This document shows, piece by piece, positions 50,856 through 58,295 of a stretch of DNA of 64,000 nt (positions within the stretch are counted from its first letter, which is position 1; each line of letters opens with the position of its first letter). Below the pieces are notes generated by a model. That model worked only from the letters and a program-made list of their open reading frames with translations. It did not search any database and was not told the DNA's origin. The position numbers were made by a program, and so were the translations under genes. The stretch comes from Micromonospora sp. WMMA1947 (GTDB taxonomy: Bacteria > Actinomycetota > Actinomycetes > Mycobacteriales > Micromonosporaceae). The stretch covers positions 1,488,001 to 1,552,000 of the forward strand of contig NZ_CP114909.1 of NCBI RefSeq assembly GCF_027497355.1, in the 5' to 3' direction.

Positions 50856-52586
50856 GTGACCGACGAACCGCCGCGACCACCGGCTCCCGAGGCGCATCCC
50901 GGCGAGCGGGCGACCCGCCGCCCCCGCAGCATCGACCCCCGGGAGCTGGGTTTCACCCCGCGCCGGCCGGTGCCCTGGCTCGCGCCACTGCTGCTGATCA
51001 GCACCGGCCTGCGGACGTTGCTGGCGATGCTGTTCGGGGCGTACCTGGACAAGCGCGAGTTGCAGAACGCGTTCGGCGACGGCACGTTCCGGCAGGTCGG
51101 GCCGGACGGTGGGCTCTGGCTGGACTACGTGGCCGACCTGGGTGACGGCTTCGACGCCACGTACTCGGTGGCGTACCTGCTCGCCCAACCGGAACTGACG
51201 GTGGACGGGCATCGCCTTCCTCGCGCGCAGACGCTGGTGATGGGCGGCGATCAGGTCTACCCGGCGGCGGGCTACGAGGCGTACGAGGACCGCTGCAAGG
51301 GCCCGTACCAGTCTGCGCTGCCTGTCGCCCCGCCGGAGCAGCCGACGCTGTTCGCGGTGCCGGGCAACCACGACTGGTACGACGGGCTGACCGCGTTCCT
51401 GCGCCTGTTCGTGCGTACCCGGGACCGGCACTTCGGCGGCTGGGGCACCGGCCAGTCCCGCTCGTATTTCGCCGTCGAGCTGCCGGCCGGCTGGTGGCTG
51501 CTCGGCCTCGACGACCAGTCCGGCTCTTACCTGGACGACCCGCAGCTCACCTACTTCGACGAGGTGGCCCGCAAGCTCACCCCGGAGTCCAAGGTGATCC
51601 TGGCGGTGCCGGCGCCGACGTGGGTCAAGGCCGTCGACCACCCCAACGCGTACGACTCGATCGACTACTTCATCCGTACCCTCGTCGCGCCCACCGGCGC
51701 GCAGGTGCGGGTGCTGATCTCCGGCGACCTGCACCACTACGCCCGCTACGCCGGGACGGACCGGCAGCTCATCACGTGCGGCGGTGGCGGCGCCTACCTC
51801 TACCCCACGCACCGGCTGCCGGAGAAGCTGGAGGTCCCGCCGCGTGACACGCTGACCCGCCGGGCCAGCAACACCCAGGAGTACGACCTGGCGGCGCGCT
51901 ACCCGGACAAGGCGCGCTCCCGCCGGTACGGCTGGGGGATCTTCGCCCGGCTGCCGTTCCGTAACCCGGGCTTCACCACGCTGCTCGGAACCCTGCACAC
52001 GCTGCTGATGCTGGCGATGGCCGGGGTGGCGGTGCAGCGGGTGGGCACCACCGAGCAGCGGCTGTTCAGCGTGCCGCTGGCGATCATGCTGGTGGTGGCA
52101 ATGATGGGCGCGGTGTTCTTCGCCAAGCCGCCCACGGCGGGCGGGAAACGGCACGCCCGGCACTGGATCCTCGGGGTGGCGCACGGGCTGGCCCAGATCG
52201 CCCTCGCCGCCGGCGGCACGTGGGTCTGGTTGCAGTTGCCGTTCTACGACTGGCCGTGGCCGCTGCCGGCGGTCGCCGCCGTGGTGCTGTACGGCCCGGT
52301 GAGCGGGCTGGTCGCCAGCCAGGTCGTCGCGCTCTACCTGTTGGTGGCGGGCGCCTTCGGGGTGAACCTGAACGAGCTGTTCGCGGGGCAGGGCATCGAG
52401 GACTCGAAGGCGTTCCTGCGCCTCCGGATCGACAGGGACGGCACGCTGACGATCTACCCGATCGCCGTCGACAAGGTGTCCCACGACTGGCAGCTGAACC
52501 CCGACCAGTCCCCCACCGCCTCCTGGCTGACCCCGAAGACCCCGCTGACCCCCCGCCTCGCCGAACCCCCCATCGTCATCCGCTGA
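50856..52586 (+). CDS. Membrane metallophosphoesterase
   Basis: A 576-residue protein. The calcineurin-like phosphoesterase domain (about residues 95-330) has GGDQVYP (about 129-135), PGNHDWYDG (about 169-177) and SGDLHHYARY (about 288-297), all metal-binding blocks. Four or five hydrophobic helices follow (about 370-505), then a hydrophilic C-terminal segment. One more hydrophobic stretch lies near residue 45. The substrate may be a lipid or nucleotide phosphate; unknown. The GTG start follows TACCCT by seven bases, suggesting leaderless mRNA. An IS110 transposase gene begins five bases after its stop. Confidence 0.82.
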   Translation: MTDEPPRPPAPEAHPGERATRRPRSIDPRELGFTPRRPVPWLAPLLLISTGLRTLLAMLFGAYLDKRELQNAFGDGTFRQVGPDGGLWLDYVADLGDGFDATYSVAYLLAQPELTVDGHRLPRAQTLVMGGDQVYPAAGYEAYEDRCKGPYQSALPVAPPEQPTLFAVPGNHDWYDGLTAFLRLFVRTRDRHFGGWGTGQSRSYFAVELPAGWWLLGLDDQSGSYLDDPQLTYFDEVARKLTPESKVILAVPAPTWVKAVDHPNAYDSIDYFIRTLVAPTGAQVRVLISGDLHHYARYAGTDRQLITCGGGGAYLYPTHRLPEKLEVPPRDTLTRRASNTQEYDLAARYPDKARSRRYGWGIFARLPFRNPGFTTLLGTLHTLLMLAMAGVAVQRVGTTEQRLFSVPLAIMLVVAMMGAVFFAKPPTAGGKRHARHWILGVAHGLAQIALAAGGTWVWLQLPFYDWPWPLPAVAAVVLYGPVSGLVASQVVALYLLVAGAFGVNLNELFAGQGIEDSKAFLRLRIDRDGTLTIYPIAVDKVSHDWQLNPDQSPTASWLTPKTPLTPRLAEPPIVIR

Positions 52587-52590
52587 TTCC

Positions 52591-54060
52591 CTATCGGGGA
52601 TCGGCTGTCAAGGTGGTGGCCGGCTTGACCTTGTAGGTCGGCTGGTTGGACGATCGTTGGCGGGGAAGGTCGCCTCGTTTGTCGGCGCTTTGCGCGTCTG
52701 ACCTGACATGTCCCGCGAGGACTCGTTGAGGGGCCTTCCCCGCCTTCGTGTCGGTGGTTTTGGTGCTGCGCCGGCGGGCGCGGACGCTGGCGGGGACGGT
52801 CCACTGTTCGGTGATGAGCTGTTTCGCCTGCTGTGGGGTGACCGGGGTGCCGTCGAGGTCGCAGATCACGTAAGGCATGCGGCGGCGCATCACGGCCCAG
52901 AGCCGTTCGGCGAGCCGGGCCGCGACGACGCAGCTGGCCTTGAGGTGCTCGGCGCCGCGTTCGACCATCTGCTGGTGGTAGACCCGCGCGAGCTGGGGAT
53001 CCTGCTTGCGGGCCCAGTCCGCGGCCCGGATCAGGGTGGCCCTGGCGAGCCGGGAGCCGGCCTTGGACATCGGCTGGCCCTTGCGGTTGGTGTCACCGGT
53101 CTCCGACGCCCGCGGCGCGAGTCCGAGGTAGGACTTGAAGTGCGCCGCCGTCGGGAACCGGGCGGCGTCACCGATCACCGCGGTCATTGCCGGTCCGCCG
53201 ACCTCGGCCAGGCCGGGCAGGCTGCGGGCCAGCTGCATCGGGTCCACCCACCGGTAACAGGATTCCCGCTCGGCCGCGTGCGAGGCCAGTTCGGCGTCGA
53301 TGGCGCGTAGCAGCCGCACCTCGGTCGCGATCTCCGCGGCCAGGTCGCTGAACGCGACCGCCGGATGCTCACCGTAGAGGTCGACCGCGGCCCGGGCGGC
53401 GACCAGCCACAACTCGGCCCGCGCCTGACCCTGGTGGTTGTTCGACGCTTTGACAATCAGCGCGGTCAGCCGGGCCCGCCCGAGCCGTAGCAGCGCACGC
53501 GGGTCGGCGTAGCGTTCCAGCACCGCCAGATCGGCCTTGCCCAGATCACCGGTCAGCGGCGTGCACGGCATCACCTGCCGGACCAGGTCCTTGATCCGCA
53601 CCTTGTGCTCGGACGCGGCCATCGTCAGCCGATCACACGCCCGCACCCGCCGGTCCAGTGCCGCCGCGGCCGCATCCGGCAGTTCCAGGGGCCGCAACCC
53701 GTCCGGATCGATCAACGGCAGCCGGGCCAGGGTGTCCGCGTCGATGCCGTTGGACTTCGCATGCCGCGACAGGAATCGACGCAGATCCGCGGCCTTCGCA
53801 CTCGACACCCGGAACACCAGATGCCCGCGGGCGGTAAAGAACACCGCGATCGGCAACCACGCTGGCCCGGTCGGCTCCATCACCACCTCCAACCGAGTCC
53901 CGGCCTCGGCGCCTGCCAGCGCCGCCGTCTCAATCGCGGTCAGACTCTGCAGCGTCGGCTCGCACCGCCGCCTGCACACCTCCTGCCCGGCCTCGTCACG
54001 CACCCGCACCGTGTGCGCCGACGCGATCCCCAGATCGATACCGACCAACCTGCGCTGCAC
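52591..54060 (-). CDS. IS110 family transposase (DEDD recombinase)
   Basis: A 489-residue transposase with an N-terminal DEDD RuvC-like domain (GIDLGIASAH, about residues 8-17, carries the first Asp; EVVMEPTGPAW follows) and a C-terminal Transposase_20 domain (about 285-380: SLPGLAEVGGPAMTAVIGD, GLAPRASETGDTNRKG) bearing the serine nucleophile region. A basic tail of about 75 residues follows. Known members recombine DNA guided by a bridge RNA. GTG at 54060 has GGGAGG six bases upstream. The frame is intact, so the element may be active. Confidence 0.9.
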   Translation of the reverse strand: MQRRLVGIDLGIASAHTVRVRDEAGQEVCRRRCEPTLQSLTAIETAALAGAEAGTRLEVVMEPTGPAWLPIAVFFTARGHLVFRVSSAKAADLRRFLSRHAKSNGIDADTLARLPLIDPDGLRPLELPDAAAAALDRRVRACDRLTMAASEHKVRIKDLVRQVMPCTPLTGDLGKADLAVLERYADPRALLRLGRARLTALIVKASNNHQGQARAELWLVAARAAVDLYGEHPAVAFSDLAAEIATEVRLLRAIDAELASHAAERESCYRWVDPMQLARSLPGLAEVGGPAMTAVIGDAARFPTAAHFKSYLGLAPRASETGDTNRKGQPMSKAGSRLARATLIRAADWARKQDPQLARVYHQQMVERGAEHLKASCVVAARLAERLWAVMRRRMPYVICDLDGTPVTPQQAKQLITEQWTVPASVRARRRSTKTTDTKAGKAPQRVLAGHVRSDAQSADKRGDLPRQRSSNQPTYKVKPATTLTADPR

Positions 54061-54393
54061 TTGCCGCCTCCCGCGCACCGACCAACCACCTACTCCGGCG
54101 ATCCGCGCGGGAACACCGCACAACAGCCACGGTCCCAAGGAGGCAGAGCAATCCGACGACGGCTCCCACTCATGTGCTGCAACCGGGCCCGACCTCAACA
54201 GGGCCGACCCACTTCCCTCATCCGGGGCATCCGTGGCCAGACCAGCGGTGGCAATCAGCGGTACGAGGCTCTCCCTCAGACCCCAACTCGACGCCACCCA
54301 CCGGACCAACCGGGATGCTCATGCAATCCCAGGACCCCCGCGCTGATCAAGCACCGGAGTTCCTTACATGACCCCACCCGGCCGACTCACCCC
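54061..54393 (-). ncRNA. Candidate bridge-RNA region of the IS110 element
   Basis: The 333 bases upstream of the transposase start encode no credible protein on either strand. In the IS110 group the bridge RNA comes from this left-end region. Placement is from element architecture; I did not fold the sequence or find the target- and donor-binding loops. Confidence 0.45.
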
Positions 54394-54454
54394 GTTGATC
54401 ATGAAGTTGGCGGCAAAGTCGATCACCATTTCGACCGCCAACTTCATGATCGAC
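54394..54454. repeat. Long hairpin repeat H3 (GATCWTGVAGTT family)
   Basis: Arms of 20 bp with one mismatch, GTTGATCATGAAGTTGGCGG (54394-54413) and its partner at 54435-54454, around a 21-base loop. The first 12 bases of the core (GATCATGAAGTT) follow the same pattern as H1 and H2. It lies between the IS110 leader and the ricT stop. Confidence 0.85.
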
Positions 54455-54487
54455 GGAGAAAGACAGGGTGGGAGGAGAGGCAGCGGG

Positions 54488-55330
54488 TCAGGGCTGGGGG
54501 TAGTGCTGGTCGTGGGCCTGCCTGGGGCCGCACACCGACGCGCGGGAGCACATCGAGCGGGAGCCGTCCGCGTCCAGCCGGACCGTCACCGCGTCGCGCG
54601 GGACGCTGTGGCCGACCACCTTGCCCTCGCCCTGTGGCGTGGACACCCGGCTGCCCACCGCCGGGGCCGTCTCCTGGAATTTCTGATACAGCGGGTGCTC
54701 GTACTTCAGGCAGCACATCAGCCGCCCGCACGCCCCCGAGATGCGCAGCGGGTTGAGCGGCAGGTCCTGGTCCTTCGCCATCCGGATGGTCACCGGCTCG
54801 AAGTCGGTCAGGAACGTGGCGCAGCACAGGTCACGACCGCAGGAGCCGATGCCGCCCTGCACCCGGGCGGAGTCGCGGGCGGAGAGCTGCCGCAGTTCGA
54901 CCCGGCAGTGCAGCGTGGCGCCCAGGTCGCGGACCAGCGAGCGGAAGTCGACGCGGTGCGGCGCGGTGAAGTAGATCGTGGTGCGGTCACTGCCGTTCTC
55001 CGGCGTGGCCAGGACGTGGTCGACGGCGACCACCTTCATCGGCAGGCCGTGTTCGCGGATCAGCCGCTTGGCGGCGACCTTCGCCTCGGCCTTGCGCCGG
55101 CGCAGCATCTCGTCGCGGCGCAGGTCGTCGTCGCCGGCGATCCCGGCCAGCTTCGGGAAGCCGTCGGTGTCCTCGCTGACCCACTGCGCGGCCCACACGC
55201 ACTCGGCCACCTCGGGCCCGTCGTCGGTGGGCACCAGCACCCGGTCGCCCACCTGCGGGCGCAGCTCACCCGGGTCGAGGTAGTAGAGGCGCCCGTACCG
55301 GTTGAAGCTGACCGCGCAGAGCATGCCCAT
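54488..55330 (-). CDS. ricT: PSP1 domain protein, RicT (YaaT) homologue
   Basis: A 280-residue protein of the PSP1/YaaT family. In Bacillus RicT is an iron-sulfur-containing subunit of a complex that promotes mRNA processing by RNase Y. Two cysteine-rich blocks, GSCGRDLCCATF and GACGRLMCCLKYEHPLY, are conserved and probably ligate the cluster. The N-terminal GRLYYLDPGELRPQVGDRVLVPT and a middle DRTTIYFTAPHRVDFR are family marks. ATG at 55330; a second ATG at 55324 is possible. holB and tmk lie upstream on the same strand, as near yaaT in Bacillus. Confidence 0.9.
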   Translation of the reverse strand: MGMLCAVSFNRYGRLYYLDPGELRPQVGDRVLVPTDDGPEVAECVWAAQWVSEDTDGFPKLAGIAGDDDLRRDEMLRRRKAEAKVAAKRLIREHGLPMKVVAVDHVLATPENGSDRTTIYFTAPHRVDFRSLVRDLGATLHCRVELRQLSARDSARVQGGIGSCGRDLCCATFLTDFEPVTIRMAKDQDLPLNPLRISGACGRLMCCLKYEHPLYQKFQETAPAVGSRVSTPQGEGKVVGHSVPRDAVTVRLDADGSRSMCSRASVCGPRQAHDQHYPQP

Positions 55331-55590
55331 ACGCCCCACCCTACGCGGATCGACGCCCGCCGCACGGCGCACCAGTCGCCGCCCGGTCACCCACCGCAGC
55401 GATCATCGTCGTTGACCCGGCCGAACCGGCCCCTTCGCCTCGCCCGGACGGCTGAATCTCCGACGGGCCCCTGACAAACACCGCCCGGGCGCGTTGAGTG
55501 AAGGCATACCTGCGGGGGGTGCAGGGGAAGGCCACGGCGTCGCCGCCGTCACCCGGCCACGGCCGGATCGGCGCGCGACGCCGTGGACCG

Positions 55591-56259
55591 TCAGTAGCCG
55601 ATGCGGGTGGTGCCGCCGTAGCGCGGGCCGGTGATGGCGCGGTCCCGCCACTGTGTCTCGGCCAGGCTCGGCCCCCACTGGCGCAGCAGCGTCTCCGCGC
55701 CGTCGTAGGCCACCCCCAGCACACCCAGGATCCGGGTGGCGATCTCGGCCGCGGCCGACGCCCCGGCCCGTCCGGCCCCGGCACCGGGCCGTGTCGCCGC
55801 GTGCACCGCCACCGCCTCCGCCGAGCCCAGCACCTCGGCCAGCGCCCGGGCAAGCGCGGCCCGGCTGCCCTCCACCCAGCCGGCCAGCGCGTCGGCGTAG
55901 CCCGCCGTCGACTCCAGCCGCCCGACCAAGCTGTCCGGGCCTTCGTCCAGGTGCCGCAGCAGGGCGGCACGCGCTTCGTCGTACGCCGACGCGGCGGCAC
56001 CGGACCAGGCGACCTGGTCGGCCAGCACGGCGCAGGTGTCGTCGTACCCCCGGACGAGCCGGCGCACGGCGTGGCCGGCGCCGGTCAGCGGCGCGGGATG
56101 CAGGTCGAGGAACTCGCGCACGGCCGCGCCGGGGAGCACCTGCATGCGGCGCAGCAGCGGCCAGAGCCGGTGCCCCTCGGGTGCGCCGGCGGCCAGCAGC
56201 GTGTCGACGCGGGCGAGCAGGTCGAGCCCCGGCTCGGCGAGGCGGTCGAGCGCGTCCAT
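55591..56259 (-). CDS. WXG100-like helical protein
   Basis: A 222-residue, mostly helical protein with no signal peptide or membrane helix. A WSG turn at residues 85-87 is followed by AAASAYDEARAALLRHLDEG, matching the helix-WxG-helix pattern of type VII secretion substrates. The protein is about twice WXG100 length, with a further helical C-terminal half ending in GPRYGGTTRIGY. It is the third gene of a coupled cassette (start overlaps the preceding stop by one base). Function is inferred from the pattern only. The 260 bp from its stop to ricT contain no gene. Confidence 0.6.
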   Translation of the reverse strand: MDALDRLAEPGLDLLARVDTLLAAGAPEGHRLWPLLRRMQVLPGAAVREFLDLHPAPLTGAGHAVRRLVRGYDDTCAVLADQVAWSGAAASAYDEARAALLRHLDEGPDSLVGRLESTAGYADALAGWVEGSRAALARALAEVLGSAEAVAVHAATRPGAGAGRAGASAAAEIATRILGVLGVAYDGAETLLRQWGPSLAETQWRDRAITGPRYGGTTRIGY

Positions 56260-56564
56260 CAGGCCTCCCGGGCCATCCGCCGGGCGACCGCGTCGTCGGC
56301 CGCGGCGTAGCGGTCGGCGGCACTGCGCAGTGCCGCCGCGGCGGCGGCCAGCCGGACGGCGGCGGCCTGCGCCTCGCGTGCCCGGTCGGCCGTGGCCAGG
56401 GTCCACTGACGGTGCAGCGCGCGGCCCACCTCGCCGGGGCGGCCGGTGGCGTCCGCGCCGAACGCGGGGTGCGGCGGGTCGGTGGCGGTCACCGTGCGCG
56501 AGAGGGTGGCGAGGGTCGCGCCGGCCTCGTCGAGACGGGCGGCCAGCGCACGCAGCGTCTCCAT
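56259..56564 (-). CDS. Small EspC-like helical protein
   Basis: A 101-residue, Ala-rich, probably all-helical protein starting METLRALAARLDEAG. Its C-terminal ALRSAADRYAAADDAVARRM resembles the conserved end of type VII secretion EspC-type (T7SS_ESX_EspC) proteins, where a Tyr and Asp pattern marks the secretion signal. It starts one base after the YbaB-like stop and shares one base with the next start, so all three are coupled. I am moderately sure of the family resemblance. Confidence 0.6.
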   Translation of the reverse strand: METLRALAARLDEAGATLATLSRTVTATDPPHPAFGADATGRPGEVGRALHRQWTLATADRAREAQAAAVRLAAAAAALRSAADRYAAADDAVARRMAREA

Positions 56565-56565
56565 G

Positions 56566-56895
56566 TCAGGCCCCCGCCAGCGGCCGGTAGGCCGCGAACG
56601 TCTCGTTGTGCAGCTTCTCCCGCGCCCACTGCGCCGCGTCGGCGGCAGCCGTCACCGCGGCCTGCACCGAACCGGCCACGTCGCGCGGGCTGCGGTGGTG
56701 CAGCGCCCCGAGGAAACGCACGTCGGTGATCCGCCCGCCGGCGGTGACCACCACCTCGACGAGCCCGTCGGGTGAGCGGACGGTGACCTCGACCGTCGCG
56801 ACCGCCTGGTCGAACTCGGCCTGCAGGTTCTCGATCCGGCGGTAGCGCCGCACCGCCTCCTCGATCCAGGCCTCGTCGATCTCGCCCCGCGGCAT
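56566..56895 (-). CDS. YbaB/EbfC-like protein
   Basis: A 109-residue protein with a helical N-terminus (EIDEAWIEEAVRRYRRIENLQAEF) and a central sheet with VTVRSPDGLVEVVVTAGGRITDVRF, then a C-terminal helix: the YbaB/EbfC nucleoid-associated fold. In many actinobacteria such proteins are found beside type VII secretion genes, as here. ATG at 56895 has GGGAGGAG seven bases upstream. First gene of the cassette, 128 bp after the holB stop. Confidence 0.75.
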   Translation of the reverse strand: MPRGEIDEAWIEEAVRRYRRIENLQAEFDQAVATVEVTVRSPDGLVEVVVTAGGRITDVRFLGALHHRSPRDVAGSVQAAVTAAADAAQWAREKLHNETFAAYRPLAGA

Positions 56896-57023
56896 CGGCG
56901 GACTCCTCCCGGCCGGTCCGGCCTTCACTGAGCGTGCCGCCTCGGTCACCGCGGCATCACCGGACCGTACCGCACGCCAATCGCGCGTGTCGATGCCCTG
57001 TGGACAGTGCGGAAGGGGCCGGT

Positions 57024-58295
57024 TCAGCCGCGCCAGAGGGCCAGCATCATCGCCTCCACCGCGATCCGCGGCTTGACGTTGGCCTCGATGGCCGCGCGGC
57101 ACTCCAGCACCGCCTCCAGGCGGCGCAGCGAGCCCTCGGCGTCCCACTTCTGCGCGCCCGCCCCGGCGAGCGACGCGGTGTCGGTGTGCACCGGGGCGAC
57201 CGGCGCCCGCAGCGCCATGACGATCGCGTCCCGGTAGAACCCGGCCAGGTCGACCAGGGCGCGATCGAGCGCGTCCCGCTGGGCCCGGGTGGCCCGCGAC
57301 TTCTGCCGCTTCTCCAGGTCCTTGAGCTGGCCGGCCGCGCCGCGCATCGCGCCGGCCGCGCCCCGGCCGGTGCCGCCCGCGCCGAGCGCGGTCTGCAACG
57401 CCGTACGCTCCGCCTCGTCGATCTCGGCGACCGAGGCGGCGGCCTCCGCCTCGGCGGCCTCGATCAGCGCCGAGGCCGCGTCGAACGCCGCGCCCACGCC
57501 GGTCAGCCGACGCGGTACGGCCAGCACCGCGTCCCGCCGCTGCCGGGCCTCCGGGTCGCGGGCCAGCCGCCGGGCCCGGCCCACGTGCCCCTGCGCCGCC
57601 GCGGCGGCCCACTCGGCCACGTCCGGCGCGATGCCGTCGCGGCGGACCAGCACCTCGGCCACCGCGGCCGGCGGCGGCTGCCGCAGCGGTACGACGCGGC
57701 AGCGCGACCGGATGGTCACGGAGACGTCGTCCGGGTGGGTGGACGGGGCGCAGAGCAGGAAGACGGTACGCGGCGGCGGCTCCTCGATCGCCTTGAGCAG
57801 CGCGTTGCCGGCGGCCTCGGTGAGCCGGTCGGCGTCCTCGATGATCACGATCTGCCACCGGCCGCCGGAGGGCGCGCTGGCCGCCCGCAGCACCAGCGCG
57901 CGCATCTCGTTGACGCCGATGGACAGGCCCTCGGGCACCACGAGGCGCACGTCCGCGTGGGTGCCGGTGAGCGTGGTGTGGCAGCCGGGGCAGCTCCCGC
58001 ACCCGGTGCCGTGCACGCACTCCAGGGCGGCGGCAAACGCGCGGGCGGCCACCGAGCGGCCCGATCCGGGCGGGCCGGTGAAGATCCAGGCGTGGGTCAT
58101 CCCGGCGCCCGGGTCGGCCGGCGCGGCCGGGCCCGGGTCGCCGTCGTGCTCCTCGGCGAGCGCGTCGAGGTCGTCGTACCCGCCCGCGGGCACCGTCACC
58201 GGCGCGCGCAGCAGGGCGGCGGCCGAGGCGGCGGCCCGCCGCAGCATGGCCACCGCCTCGTCCTGCCCGACCAGATCGCCGAAGACGCCGGTCAT
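57024..58295 (-). CDS. holB: DNA polymerase III delta' subunit
   Basis: A 423-residue AAA+ clamp-loader subunit. It begins MTGVFGDLVGQDEAVAML, has a zinc finger (CGSCPGC with an upstream Cys in ECVHGTGC), Walker-B-region IIEDADRLT, sensor-like AIEEPPP and the SRC motif in RSRCRVVPLR. The P-loop is degenerate: GPPGSGRS has Arg where Lys binds phosphate, as tolerated in delta', which need not hydrolyse ATP. The C-terminal 150 residues are a helical collar domain. ATG overlaps the MFS-dTMP kinase stop by four bases. Confidence 0.92.
   Translation of the reverse strand: MTGVFGDLVGQDEAVAMLRRAAASAAALLRAPVTVPAGGYDDLDALAEEHDGDPGPAAPADPGAGMTHAWIFTGPPGSGRSVAARAFAAALECVHGTGCGSCPGCHTTLTGTHADVRLVVPEGLSIGVNEMRALVLRAASAPSGGRWQIVIIEDADRLTEAAGNALLKAIEEPPPRTVFLLCAPSTHPDDVSVTIRSRCRVVPLRQPPPAAVAEVLVRRDGIAPDVAEWAAAAAQGHVGRARRLARDPEARQRRDAVLAVPRRLTGVGAAFDAASALIEAAEAEAAASVAEIDEAERTALQTALGAGGTGRGAAGAMRGAAGQLKDLEKRQKSRATRAQRDALDRALVDLAGFYRDAIVMALRAPVAPVHTDTASLAGAGAQKWDAEGSLRRLEAVLECRAAIEANVKPRIAVEAMMLALWRG

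Larger units (their letters stand above)
52591..54393 (-). mobile_element. IS110-family insertion sequence
   Basis: One transposase gene plus about 330 bp of upstream non-coding sequence, wedged between a phosphoesterase gene and ricT. IS110 elements lack terminal inverted repeats and do not make clear target duplications, and none is seen. The ends are inferred: the right end within or shortly after the transposase 3' end (near 52590), the left end before hairpin H3 (54394). Long 5' and short 3' non-coding parts fit the IS110 rather than IS1111 group. Confidence 0.65.

Noticed and set aside
52587-54454. Terminal inverted repeats or target duplication for the IS element
   Set aside because: No matching ends found. 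IS110 elements characteristically lack them, and hairpin H3 is one intact hairpin and not an IS end pair.
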